The notes under the pieces were generated by a model that was not told the DNA's origin, made no database searches, and worked only from the letters and a program-made list of their open reading frames with translations. Of a stretch of DNA of 64,000 nt, positions 16,147-23,888 are shown one piece after another; position 1 is the first letter of the stretch, and each line of letters begins with the position of its first letter. Source of the stretch: Exiguobacterium aurantiacum (GTDB lineage Bacteria > Bacillota > Bacilli > Exiguobacteriales > Exiguobacteriaceae); the NCBI RefSeq assembly GCF_001766415.1, contig NZ_MKXO01000004.1:62001-126000 (forward strand), read 5' to 3'. A program made the translations under genes and the position numbers.

Positions 16147-17022
16147 TTAATACGCATAGGAAAATATTTCTTCTTTCAAGTGATTCTTTTTGATGTCTTG
16201 CCATTTATACACCACGGACCAATACGTGCGGTCTAATTGTTGAGCGATTGCGGCATCCGTCATTCCGTTCTGTTTCGCTTTAATGATAAAGTCGATTTCT
16301 TCAGCTGTGTAATCGTTTTTTGCTTTTGAAGCGATGACGGTCATTTCCGGATACTTCTCGCGTTCAAGTTTCAACCGATAATCCCAGTCGAGCTTCTTTC
16401 TCATTATTGGTATGGCGTAAGCGTAAGAAGAAAATTCATTTAAAAAGCGGATGGCTTCTTCTGTTTTCTGGATGCGTAGTGTATAGAAATGACCATCTGA
16501 ACGGCGACTCAATACAAATCGATGATGAAACGTGCGCTCTATAAACTCACTTAACATTTCGAGCTCCTCTGGATAAAAGGCTTGAAGATAAAGATAAATA
16601 TGGGGAGTAATAATCATTTGGTTCAGTCTTGATCGGGTCGACTTCGTCAGAGAAAGGCTTCCGTCGTCTAAGTACAATGCAAGCAAAAATACGGGATGAG
16701 TACAGTCCTCTAACAAATGAACCGGAATCCGTTTTTTCCGTTCGTCATAACATTGTTCCCGTAGCCAGGTGAAGAGTTCATCTTTTCTCGAAAAAAGTTC
16801 CGCGCTTGTTCCTGTCTTTCTGACTCTGATTCCTTCGAAAATCCGGGGTGCGGTTTTTAATTTCCACTCCCGATACTCCATCTGCTTGACTGAAAAATGT
16901 TCGCGATATTGGAGTCCATTCTTTGGAGCCACTTTTGCTTTCGTTCGCGTTATTGATCCGTCCCCTAGTAGCGTTCCTAACAGCAAACTTTTCTCAAATA
17001 CGGTCAGTTCTTCCCACTTCAT
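16147..17022 (-). CDS. Free-standing LAGLIDADG-type homing endonuclease
   Basis: 291 residues. Two LAGLIDADG motifs are visible: LLLGTLLGDGS near residues 13-23 and LALYLDDGS near 115-123, so a single chain can form the active pair with one catalytic aspartate from each. A C-terminal Myb/SANT-like helix-turn-helix (YTAEEIDFIIKAKQNGMTDA, then RTYWSVVYKW) probably adds DNA binding. It is not in an intron or intein. It lies between the flagellin array and flaG, on the opposite strand. The start at 17022 is preferred (AAGGAG 9 nt upstream); ATGs at 17028 and 17043 are too close to or include this site. The target is unknown. Confidence 0.82.
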   Translation of the reverse strand: MKWEELTVFEKSLLLGTLLGDGSITRTKAKVAPKNGLQYREHFSVKQMEYREWKLKTAPRIFEGIRVRKTGTSAELFSRKDELFTWLREQCYDERKKRIPVHLLEDCTHPVFLLALYLDDGSLSLTKSTRSRLNQMIITPHIYLYLQAFYPEELEMLSEFIERTFHHRFVLSRRSDGHFYTLRIQKTEEAIRFLNEFSSYAYAIPIMRKKLDWDYRLKLEREKYPEMTVIASKAKNDYTAEEIDFIIKAKQNGMTDAAIAQQLDRTYWSVVYKWQDIKKNHLKEEIFSYAY

Positions 17023-17232
17023 GTTCATCTCTCCTTCGCGCATAAATTATTCTATTCTTCAATTCCCGATATATCTCGTAGTTAGTCCGAACGCCAATGC
17101 AGAAAAAGAGACAGGTTAGCAGAAGAAAGATGTTTAGAATTTTTAGGACTGTCTTATTGTATAGAGAGTTGGTACCTAAGGAATTAAATTGAAGTTTTAA
17201 CTTGTAAATGAGCTTTCATTCGCATAAAAACT
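17023..17232. other. Non-coding gap between the endonuclease gene and the flaG promoter
   Basis: No gene seen. It contains a lone SigD -10-like CCCGATAT (17065-17072) without a properly spaced -35. It looks like flanking DNA that came with, or was broken by, the endonuclease insertion. Confidence 0.4.
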
Positions 17233-17259
17233 GAAAAGAATGAGGCGTTGAACCGATAT
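17233..17259 (+). promoter_or_regulatory. SigD promoter of flaG-fliD-fliS-fliT
   Basis: GAAA (17233-17236), a 15-nt spacer, and ACCGATAT (17252-17259). The transcript would start near 17266, about 30 nt before flaG. Confidence 0.75.
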
Positions 17260-17295
17260 AGTACGTGAGAACAACTATAAGAGGAGCAGAAGCTT

Positions 17296-17652
17296 ATGAA
17301 TCCGACCATCTCTGAAGTCCGGCTTCACCTACCTTCTTCTGTACTGCCGTATGAACAAACGAAAAACGTGTTCGTCGAAGCGAATCATGCTCGTCTCGCT
17401 GATGAAGGTATCGTAATTCTACCGACGCCCCAACACGTCACCAAGTTAGAGACGGCCGTCGAGAAGGCGAATCTTGTATTAGATCAACAACGTACCGGTC
17501 TTAAATTTATGAAACACGAAAAATTGAACGACTATTATATTCAAATCGTGGATACGAACAACGAAGTCATCCGTGAGATTCCAAGCAAGAAGTCACTCGA
17601 CTTCTTCGCAGCGTTCATGGAGTTCAACCAACTGTTCGATGAACGTGTCTAA
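17296..17652 (+). CDS. flaG: FlaG-family flagellar protein
   Basis: 118-residue FlaG (YvyC type). The N-terminus is variable. The C-terminal domain has the family pattern LKFMKHEKLNDYYIQIVDTN then EVIREIPSKKSLDFFAAFME. FlaG proteins influence filament length and sit before fliD across bacteria. SD AGAGGAG precedes the ATG. fliD starts 12 nt after its stop. Confidence 0.92.
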   Translation: MNPTISEVRLHLPSSVLPYEQTKNVFVEANHARLADEGIVILPTPQHVTKLETAVEKANLVLDQQRTGLKFMKHEKLNDYYIQIVDTNNEVIREIPSKKSLDFFAAFMEFNQLFDERV

Positions 17653-17664
17653 AGGAGGCTAACT

Positions 17665-19344
17665 ATGACATCACCAATCCGATTTGGCGGGCTCGCCAGT
17701 GGAATTGATACTGATACAATCATTAAACAGTTAATGCAAGTCGAACGGGCACCGGTCGACAAGCTCGAACAAAAAAAACAGACAACTGAATGGAAACGCG
17801 ACGCCTACCGTGAAATCAACCGCTCGCTCATGTCAGTTCGTAACAGTGCGGTCGATCTTATGTTCAGCCGTAACTTCTATGCGAAAACGTCTAGCTCATC
17901 CGATGAATCACGCGTCTCTGTCGTAGCCGGTCCGTCAAGCGGGAACACAGCGATTCGCATCGAATCCGTCAGCCAGCTTGCGACCGCGGCCACTCAAGTC
18001 GTGGAACCGGTTGATAAAAACGGAGTTAAAGTGACGAAAGCAACAAAAGTGGCAGACATGAATTTACAGTCTGCGACACAAGAAATTAAATTAAGTACGG
18101 CTACTAAAGAATGGACGCTCTCCCCGAAACCGAGGACTGGAGAAACGATTGCATTAAAAGATGCGACCAACAATCTAATTGCTGACACTAGCTACACTTA
18201 CGATGGAGCGACCGGTAAAGTTACGATGAACGACGGCTCGGATGTCCCTACAGGCACGACAGCTACTTATACATCTGGCTACCAAATTCAAATCCGCTCT
18301 GTCGAGGACGGAGACTTTAAAACAATCAAAGTGGCAGAAGACGCGACGATGGAAAACCTGGTTACTGCCTTAAACGGAAAAGACTCTGGGATTTCTGCTT
18401 TCTTCGAACCGACTTCTGGAAAACTATCACTTACTCAAAAACAAACTGGCGAAAAATCAATCATTGAGTTTGATGACATAACAAAAGCTGCTTTTAAGAT
18501 AAATCTGGCAGCTCTTCCTCAGACAGGTGGGGATGCCAGTTTCATGGTGAACGGCATTCCGATGACGCAAAGTTCAAATACAGTCACGATTGACAATATG
18601 ACTGTCACACTCAAATCTCAGTTTGTTGAGGCGCAAGGAGCCGTAACACTTTCGGCAGCCACTGACACGCAAAAAATCTTCGACAACATTAAAGGCTTCG
18701 TCGACAAGTATAACGAGACGATTGATTTGATGAATAAGAAAGTCAAAGAAGATCGTTTCCGTTCATTTGCACCGCTCACACAAGCGCAACGCGATGAATT
18801 GTCGGAAGACGAAATCAAGAAGTGGGAAGAGAAAGCGATGAGCGGGATGTTGCGCGGCGACACGATTGTTCGTGGTGCAATGGACTCGATGCGCAGTAAA
18901 TGGTCGAGCACGTCGTCTGCGACGAACGATGATGCGATGAAGCAACTGTTCCAAATCGGTCTCTCGACCGGTGCTGACTTCACGAACGGCGGGAAAATCG
19001 AGCTGAACGAAGAGAAGCTCAAGGCCGCCATCGAGAAAGATCCGGAGCAAGTGTATCAGCTATTTACGAATGCGGATAGTGGATTGCTTCCGCAAATTCG
19101 CGACGCCGCGACCAACTCACGGTCGTCCATCACACGGATTGCCGGTGCAGACGGTTCCGGTGCCCCGACGTACTCGATGGGCCGTGAGATGGCTCAAATC
19201 GATACACGGATCCAACGCTTGAACGATTTACTCGTCAATAAAGAAAACGCCTACTACCGTCGCTTCACGGCGATGGAGACGGCGATGAACCAAGCGAACT
19301 CACAAGCGGCATCACTGCAACAGTTTCTAGGCGGAGGCATGTAA
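17665..19344 (+). CDS. fliD: FliD, filament cap protein (HAP2)
   Basis: 559-residue cap protein that folds exported flagellin onto the filament tip. The N-terminus has GGLASGIDTDTIIKQLMQVE and the coiled coil follows. The C-terminus has RIQRLNDLLVNKENAYYRRF then METAMNQANSQAASLQQFL. The middle (about 110-330) carries variable beta domains and is visibly more AT-rich than the ends, as expected of a surface-exposed region under diversification or replaced by recombination. SD AAAGGAGG. Confidence 0.97.
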   Translation: MTSPIRFGGLASGIDTDTIIKQLMQVERAPVDKLEQKKQTTEWKRDAYREINRSLMSVRNSAVDLMFSRNFYAKTSSSSDESRVSVVAGPSSGNTAIRIESVSQLATAATQVVEPVDKNGVKVTKATKVADMNLQSATQEIKLSTATKEWTLSPKPRTGETIALKDATNNLIADTSYTYDGATGKVTMNDGSDVPTGTTATYTSGYQIQIRSVEDGDFKTIKVAEDATMENLVTALNGKDSGISAFFEPTSGKLSLTQKQTGEKSIIEFDDITKAAFKINLAALPQTGGDASFMVNGIPMTQSSNTVTIDNMTVTLKSQFVEAQGAVTLSAATDTQKIFDNIKGFVDKYNETIDLMNKKVKEDRFRSFAPLTQAQRDELSEDEIKKWEEKAMSGMLRGDTIVRGAMDSMRSKWSSTSSATNDDAMKQLFQIGLSTGADFTNGGKIELNEEKLKAAIEKDPEQVYQLFTNADSGLLPQIRDAATNSRSSITRIAGADGSGAPTYSMGREMAQIDTRIQRLNDLLVNKENAYYRRFTAMETAMNQANSQAASLQQFLGGGM

Positions 19345-19358
19345 GAGGAGGAATTTAA

Positions 19359-19733
19359 ATGGTAGCCAACCCATATGCAGCATATCAAAACAGTGCGGTC
19401 ACAACCGCGAATTCACAAGAACTCACGCTCATGCTGTATGACGGGGCGCTCAAGTTCACGCGTCTCGCCAAACTCGCGCTCGAGCAAGGCAATCCTGACT
19501 TGAAGAACACGAACATCCAAAAGACGCAAGCAATCTTCCAAGAGTTGCGTCTGACGCTCAATAAAGACATCGCCATCTCGGCGAACTTGGACTCGCTCTA
19601 CGAATACTTGTGGCGCCGTCTCGTCGACGCGAACGTCAAGAACGACACGACGATCCTCGACGAAGTGCTCGACTTCACGACCGAACTCCGCGACACGTGG
19701 AAGGAAGCGATGAAACTCGCGAAACAAGGATGA
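19359..19733 (+). CDS. fliS: FliS, flagellin export chaperone
   Basis: 124-residue four-helix chaperone that keeps flagellin unpolymerised before export. It has the N-terminal NPYAAYQNSAVTTANSQELT and LMLYDGALKF motif, and the LRDTWKEAMKLA end. A divergent paralog is at 29828 in the minus-strand cluster. The stop overlaps the start of the next gene (ATGA). Confidence 0.96.
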   Translation: MVANPYAAYQNSAVTTANSQELTLMLYDGALKFTRLAKLALEQGNPDLKNTNIQKTQAIFQELRLTLNKDIAISANLDSLYEYLWRRLVDANVKNDTTILDEVLDFTTELRDTWKEAMKLAKQG

Positions 19734-20083
19734 GACCGATCGATGAGATCATTCTCAAAACGCAACGGCTGAAAGACTTGCTGGCGCAAGTGCCGGAAGA
19801 GCCGACGTATGACACCTGGATGGATCAGATCCATGAACTGCTTGACGACCGCGAACAGCTGCTGTCGGCGCATGGCCCTGACTTAGAAGCGGCCGATCAG
19901 ACCGTCATCCGTCAGCTCGTCGACGACAGTCAAAAGATCGCCCGGTTGATCGAAGCCGAGCATCAACGGCTTGGGATGACGCTCGGGACGACGCGGCAAG
20001 AGCGGAAGACGGTCAAGTCGTACGTCGATCCGTACGAAGACGTCGACTCGAACTTCTCTGGATTATTTGATCAACAGACATGA
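19730..20083 (+). CDS. fliT: FliT-like flagellar protein
   Basis: 117-residue helical protein directly after fliS, the standard place of the FliD chaperone FliT in Bacillales. The sequence (LKTQRLKDLLAQVPEE, ELLDDREQLLS, IEAEHQRLGMTL) fits the loose FliT/YvyE pattern of charged helices but is too divergent for certainty. ATG 19730 overlaps the fliS stop; a longer in-frame start at 19610 lies inside fliS. The terminator begins at the stop codon. Confidence 0.78.
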   Translation: MRPIDEIILKTQRLKDLLAQVPEEPTYDTWMDQIHELLDDREQLLSAHGPDLEAADQTVIRQLVDDSQKIARLIEAEHQRLGMTLGTTRQERKTVKSYVDPYEDVDSNFSGLFDQQT

Positions 20084-20114
20084 AAAGACGCTGATTTCAT
20101 CAGTGTCTTTTTTT
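20083..20114 (+). terminator. Terminator of the flaG-fliD-fliS-fliT operon
   Basis: GACGCTGAT pairs with ATCAGTGTC across a TTC loop, extended by AAAA/TTTT; eight T's follow. Confidence 0.85.
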
Positions 20115-20140
20115 ATTTCAATAAAACATTGATGTGACGT

Positions 20141-20166
20141 TAAAAAAATGAACTTCCATCCGATAA
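20141..20166 (+). promoter_or_regulatory. SigD promoter of flagellin 4
   Basis: TAAA (20141-20144), a 14-nt spacer, and TCCGATAA (20159-20166). Transcription would start near 20173. Confidence 0.75.
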
Positions 20167-20171
20167 TATTA

Positions 20172-20220
20172 ATGGAATGATATGGATATGAAACATTATG
20201 AATGGGATGTTATGGAGGGG
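20172..20220 (+). promoter_or_regulatory. Flagellin 4 leader with four GGA motifs
   Basis: GGA occurs at 20174, 20184, 20205 and 20214, the last in the ribosome site GGAGGGG. This matches the arrangement before flagellin 1 and suggests the same CsrA control. Confidence 0.5.
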
Positions 20221-20226
20221 ATTCTT

Positions 20227-21816
20227 ATGATTATCAAAAATAACGGCAATGCAAACCAAGCGTTACGTCAATCACAAATAAATACGGGCCAAGCTGGTAA
20301 AGCTATGCAGAAGTTATCTTCTGGACTTCGAATTAATCAAGCTGCAGATGATGCTGCAGGACTAGCAATTTCCGAAAAAATGAGAGCTCAAATTCGAGGA
20401 CTCGATCAGGCTGCTAAAAATGCTGTAGATGGAATTAGTTTGATTCAAACAGGAGAAGGTGGATTAAATGAATCTCATTCAATCCTACAACGCATGCGTG
20501 AACTTGCCGTCCAGTCTGCGAATGATACGAATAATCAGACTGACCGAAGTGCAATTCAACAAGAGTTCAATGAAATGACTACTGAATTAAACCGAATTGG
20601 GAACCAGACATCTTTCAATACTAAATCTATTCTTAACGGATTGAATGGTATCGCAGGAGAGTCACTTGTCACACATAGCATTCCAGGGACTCCAGGTGCG
20701 ATTCGAGGAATTTACACAGTTAGCATTGATACAGCTTCATTGAATATGAACGATGTTGTTCGAGTTGATGGATATACGTTCTTAAAATCTTCTAACAATC
20801 CACTATTGCAAGGTGAGTTTAATGATTTATCGACTTTGACCACTGCGATTCGTTCTGTGTCTGACTTAAATACTCGCTACACTGTGCAGATGGCAGGAAC
20901 TCCGACTCCGAGTGGGCTCGTGTTTGAGCATCGAACGGGACAAGAGTCTTGGTCTTCACCGAATATTGGAATTATTAAATCACCAAATCCATACGTTAAT
21001 TTACCAGTTAATACAATCAGGCCAGGAAGAGGTGGCAATCAACCGATTCCAGGAGAGTTTGAAATTTATGAACAAGACATTATGCCTTTAAAACCGGGAG
21101 AAATGGTTAAAGTGGAGTGGATAGGAAAGTCATCTTACGACAACCGCGAAATAGAACTAACGTTTGTACCTGATGCGCCAGTTCAATCAGGAGGGAATGT
21201 GCGAAGTTTTACAGAATTAATGAGTGAAGTCAGTAGCGCCGTATCACCTCATATGAGTCATACTTCGTGGACGAACCCGATTAAATTAGGGGAAACATAT
21301 ACTCATGAAGGCACGTATCAGCAATTGAAATTAACGCGTGGAGGTAAAGCGATAGCTCTTCAAATTGGTGCAAACACTGGTCAATCTATGCAATTAGACA
21401 TGAATGATATGAGAGCTGCACGAATTGGATTGACCTCTACAGTAAAAGGCGAGGCGGGCTTCACATCTGAACGTGTCGTGCAGAATCGTGAAGGAGATCG
21501 AGCAGCAGAGTACGCATTAGACATTACAACGCAGGCTGGTGCCAGTCAGGCAATCGGTAAAATTGATCAAGCGATTCAACTTGTGTCTGCTGAACGATCA
21601 AAGATGGGTTCTTGGCAAAATCGACTAGATCACGTAATGACAAACGTTACGGTATCCGCTGAAAATCTCCAAGCTGCCGAATCACGGATTCGAGATGTAG
21701 ATATGGCAAAAGAAATGATGGCATTCACAAAATCGAATATTTTGGGTCAGGCCTCTCAGGCAATGATCGCCCAAGCCAATAAACAGCCAGAAGCTATTCT
21801 TCAACTTCTTCGTTAA
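20227..21816 (+). CDS. Flagellin 4 (long, divergent)
   Basis: 529-residue flagellin. It has the conserved N-terminus ([20 protein letters not shown]) and C-terminus ([20 protein letters not shown], ending LQLLR). The centre, about 140-430, is a large insert with no resemblance to flagellins 1-3 by eye. It is the most AT-rich gene of the window, with many A/T-ending codons. ATG 20227 is chosen for GGAGGGG 6 nt upstream; an in-frame ATG at 20182 lies in the leader. It has its own SigD promoter and terminator, so it is a separately controlled filament subunit. Confidence 0.95.
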   Translation: MIIKNNGNANQALRQSQINTGQAGKAMQKLSSGLRINQAADDAAGLAISEKMRAQIRGLDQAAKNAVDGISLIQTGEGGLNESHSILQRMRELAVQSANDTNNQTDRSAIQQEFNEMTTELNRIGNQTSFNTKSILNGLNGIAGESLVTHSIPGTPGAIRGIYTVSIDTASLNMNDVVRVDGYTFLKSSNNPLLQGEFNDLSTLTTAIRSVSDLNTRYTVQMAGTPTPSGLVFEHRTGQESWSSPNIGIIKSPNPYVNLPVNTIRPGRGGNQPIPGEFEIYEQDIMPLKPGEMVKVEWIGKSSYDNREIELTFVPDAPVQSGGNVRSFTELMSEVSSAVSPHMSHTSWTNPIKLGETYTHEGTYQQLKLTRGGKAIALQIGANTGQSMQLDMNDMRAARIGLTSTVKGEAGFTSERVVQNREGDRAAEYALDITTQAGASQAIGKIDQAIQLVSAERSKMGSWQNRLDHVMTNVTVSAENLQAAESRIRDVDMAKEMMAFTKSNILGQASQAMIAQANKQPEAILQLLR

Positions 21817-21824
21817 ATAAAGGT

Positions 21825-21868
21825 AAATAACAAAAGTTCGAAGGCGCGCCTTCGAACTTTTGTTATTT
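21825..21868. terminator. Perfect 44-bp palindrome, terminator of flagellin 4
   Basis: The two 22-nt halves 21825-21846 and 21847-21868 are exact reverse complements centred on GGCGCGCC. They are bounded by AAATAACAAAAG and CTTTTGTTATTT. The length is unusual for a simple terminator. Confidence 0.8.
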
Positions 21869-21963
21869 GGGAAGTCTTAGTTTACTAAGTATGAGAAGAT
21901 TGCTGAAAAAGTGTTATTATTTCAACAAAAATGCAAACAAGTCTGTTTTCATATAAAATCGAG

Positions 21964-22010
21964 AAAATACCACTTTAACCGATAAATATCGGGTAAATAC
22001 CACTATACCC
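21964..22010. repeat. Compact repeat cluster upstream of a small acidic-protein gene
   Basis: AAATACCACT occurs at about 21964 and again at about 21995 (31 bp apart). Between them lies the inverted repeat CCGATA-AA-TATCGG (21979-21992), and GGGTA/TACCC flank the second copy. The arrangement suggests a regulator-binding site in the promoter region of the 22045 gene. Confidence 0.45.
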
Positions 22011-22044
22011 GTTGCTTCTTTTCTGGAATGAGGAGGGAAACGAG

Positions 22045-22230
22045 ATGAGTGAGAAAAAGGTAAAGCCTAAGTCATCGAAAGATCGTCGTTACTTCGTCTA
22101 CGGTCCAGAAGGGGCGTACGATGAATACGTGGAACGGGACCCGAAACTCGAGGCTTACGTCGAAGATGACGCACCGATCGAGGAGAATCCTGACCCGTAT
22201 GAAGAAGAAGACTTAAAAGCTCGAGGATAA
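22045..22230 (+). CDS. Small acidic hypothetical protein
   Basis: 61 residues, family not recognised. A basic N-terminus (KKVKPKSSKDRR) is followed by an acidic tail rich in D, E and P (EDDAPIEENPDPYEEEDL). No membrane segment is seen. ATG 22045 has AGGAGGG 7 nt upstream. It is followed by a clear terminator and preceded by the repeat cluster at 21964-22010, so it is a single, probably regulated gene. Confidence 0.7.
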   Translation: MSEKKVKPKSSKDRRYFVYGPEGAYDEYVERDPKLEAYVEDDAPIEENPDPYEEEDLKARG

Positions 22231-22242
22231 ATGTCAAGACCG

Positions 22243-22272
22243 AACAAGGCTCAATTGCGAGCCTTGTTTTTT
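22243..22272 (+). terminator. Terminator after the small acidic protein
   Basis: AACAAGGCTC and GAGCCTTGTT pair over 10 bp around AATTGC; six T's follow. Confidence 0.87.
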
Positions 22273-22382
22273 ATTGTGACGGGGTATGGACCTGTTGCTT
22301 TTTATTGCCCCGGTCAGGTGGATGAATCCGTTATGCTCGTTGTATCAACCATCACTCGTCACATAAAAAGGAGAGATTTTAA

Positions 22383-23024
22383 ATGAACATGAAACGATAC
22401 GGATTCCTATTTGCCTTACCACTCGCGCTACTCGTCGGCTGCGGGGAGGCGGACGAATTGAAAACGATGGCAACCGAAACAAAAGAAGTCGCGGTAGCAG
22501 AAGAAGCGAAAGAATCCGCTGCACAAGAAGAAATGGAAACGAAAGATGAGGCTGAAGTGCAAGACAGTGAGCTTGGGGCGAACACAATCTACATGAAGAA
22601 CAAAGCGCTCGACATTCAAGAGACGATTGCTTCCCTGACGTTTACCATCGATAAAGTGCAGACGTCACGGCTCCAAGTCGCAGAAGCGTATCGTGATTCG
22701 TTCGAAGGCCGAGAAGAAGTGACGGTCGTCGCCGTCAACGCCATCGTTGAAAACACGGTCGACGATACAGTCAGTTTCCATCCGAACCAAGCGACGCTCG
22801 TCACGAACACAGGGGAGCAAGTGACGGCCGACATGTGGTTCTCGGATGACGTCGGTGGCGAGTTCCTCGGCAAAGTGAAAAAAGAAGGGAACATCCTCTT
22901 CTTCGTCAAGGCGCTGCCGGAAGAGTTGACCGAATTGAAACTTGTCGTCGATGGACCGTTCGACGCCGATTATAATTCAATCGGAGAAGATCGTTACGAG
23001 TATACAATCAACGTTGAGAAATGA
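22383..23024 (+). CDS. Secreted lipoprotein, unknown function
   Basis: 213 residues. The signal peptide ends in a lipobox (LLVGC, Cys20), so it should be lipid-anchored by Lgt, encoded at 58079. A 50-residue linker rich in K, E and A follows. The last ~140 residues form a beta sandwich of DUF4352/DUF5067-like pattern (TFTIDKVQTS, VTVVAVNAIVENTVDDTVSF). SD AGGAGA is 8 nt from the ATG. Single gene; a function cannot be assigned. Confidence 0.75.
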   Translation: MNMKRYGFLFALPLALLVGCGEADELKTMATETKEVAVAEEAKESAAQEEMETKDEAEVQDSELGANTIYMKNKALDIQETIASLTFTIDKVQTSRLQVAEAYRDSFEGREEVTVVAVNAIVENTVDDTVSFHPNQATLVTNTGEQVTADMWFSDDVGGEFLGKVKKEGNILFFVKALPEELTELKLVVDGPFDADYNSIGEDRYEYTINVEK

Positions 23025-23027
23025 TGA

Positions 23028-23057
23028 ATGGTCGCGCCAGAAGACTGGTGCGACCAT
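23028..23057. terminator. Hairpin between convergent genes (weak terminator)
   Basis: A 13-bp stem (ATGGTCGCGCCAG with CTGGTGCGACCAT) has an AAGA loop but no T-run on either strand. It probably limits read-through between the lipoprotein gene and the regulator gene. Confidence 0.5.
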
Positions 23058-23059
23058 TG

Positions 23060-23803
23060 TCAGCGATGAAGGAGCATCTCCATCACGAGTAATAGATTTG
23101 AATCGTAAGAAGAAGCCGCCTTCGACTCTTCTCGTTGATCGTCATAAATAGGAATATGTACGGAAGCGAGATCACCCAATCGATTCTTCGTCGCGCGCGT
23201 GAAGGCGATGACGGGGATGTCGTGTTGTTTGGCGATCTGTGCCTTCTCGAGCACCGATTCGGTCTCGCCACTACGTGAGAAGGCGATGAACAGATCTTGG
23301 TGTTCAATATGGGCGAGAAACAGGCTGCGGCTGTCCCCGGCCGAACTGACCCATGCTTGCTTCTTTAGTAAATGTAACTTCTTCGCCATGTACTCGGCAA
23401 AAAAAGTCGAGAATCCAGCTCCATATAAGAAAATCGATCGACTTTCGTCCAGCAAACGATGGAAGGCGAGGGTCTGCTCGGAGATCAACGTATTCGTCCG
23501 CTCGAAATTGGTCAAAAACATTTTAAATTGGTCGTCCCACGCTTCAAAGTGAGTCGTTTGCGTTTGATGCAATGTTGGCTGCTGTCCTTTCAAGAAAAAC
23601 AGGAATTCGCTGTAACCTTTAAATCCCAGCTTTTTGCAAAGACGGATAATCGTCGCAGGTGACGTGTAGCAACGTGCCGCCAGTTCACGAATGTTCATCT
23701 CGCGCACGAGGGAGACGTTTTCGGCAGCGAACAGCAAGACGCTATACTCCATCTCCGTCAAACGGTTTTTCCCTTTTAACAAATCCCATACGGATGGTTC
23801 CAT
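23060..23803 (-). CDS. glvR: RpiR-type regulator of the alpha-glucoside operon
   Basis: 247 residues. The N-terminal helix-turn-helix (NIRELAARCYTSPATIIRLC, about 37-56) is followed by a SIS sugar-phosphate domain (about 105-240; FLYGAGFSTFFAEYMAKKL, FIAFSRSGETESVLEKAQ). In B. subtilis the equivalent GlvR (YfiA) activates the maltose operon. It lies downstream of malA on the same strand but behind a terminator, so it may be transcribed partly on its own. The phosphosugar effector is inferred. Confidence 0.88.
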   Translation of the reverse strand: MEPSVWDLLKGKNRLTEMEYSVLLFAAENVSLVREMNIRELAARCYTSPATIIRLCKKLGFKGYSEFLFFLKGQQPTLHQTQTTHFEAWDDQFKMFLTNFERTNTLISEQTLAFHRLLDESRSIFLYGAGFSTFFAEYMAKKLHLLKKQAWVSSAGDSRSLFLAHIEHQDLFIAFSRSGETESVLEKAQIAKQHDIPVIAFTRATKNRLGDLASVHIPIYDDQREESKAASSYDSNLLLVMEMLLHR

Positions 23804-23849
23804 CGTCCATCTCTCCTTTCACACTATCTCATCATAAGCGAGTGGAACG

Positions 23850-23886
23850 AAAAAAAGAAGCAGTCCCCGTGAAGGACCGCTTCTTT
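23850..23886 (-). terminator. Terminator between malA and the RpiR regulator
   Basis: GAAGCAGTCC (23857-23866) pairs with GGACCGCTTC (23874-23883); on the minus strand it ends in a run of T. It should favour malP-malA message over regulator message. Confidence 0.8.
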
Positions 23887-23888
23887 CG

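Noticed and set aside
17065-17072. SigD-like -10 CCCGATAT downstream of the endonuclease gene start
   Set aside because: The nearest TAAA is 18 nt away and no gene follows before the real SigD promoter at 17233.
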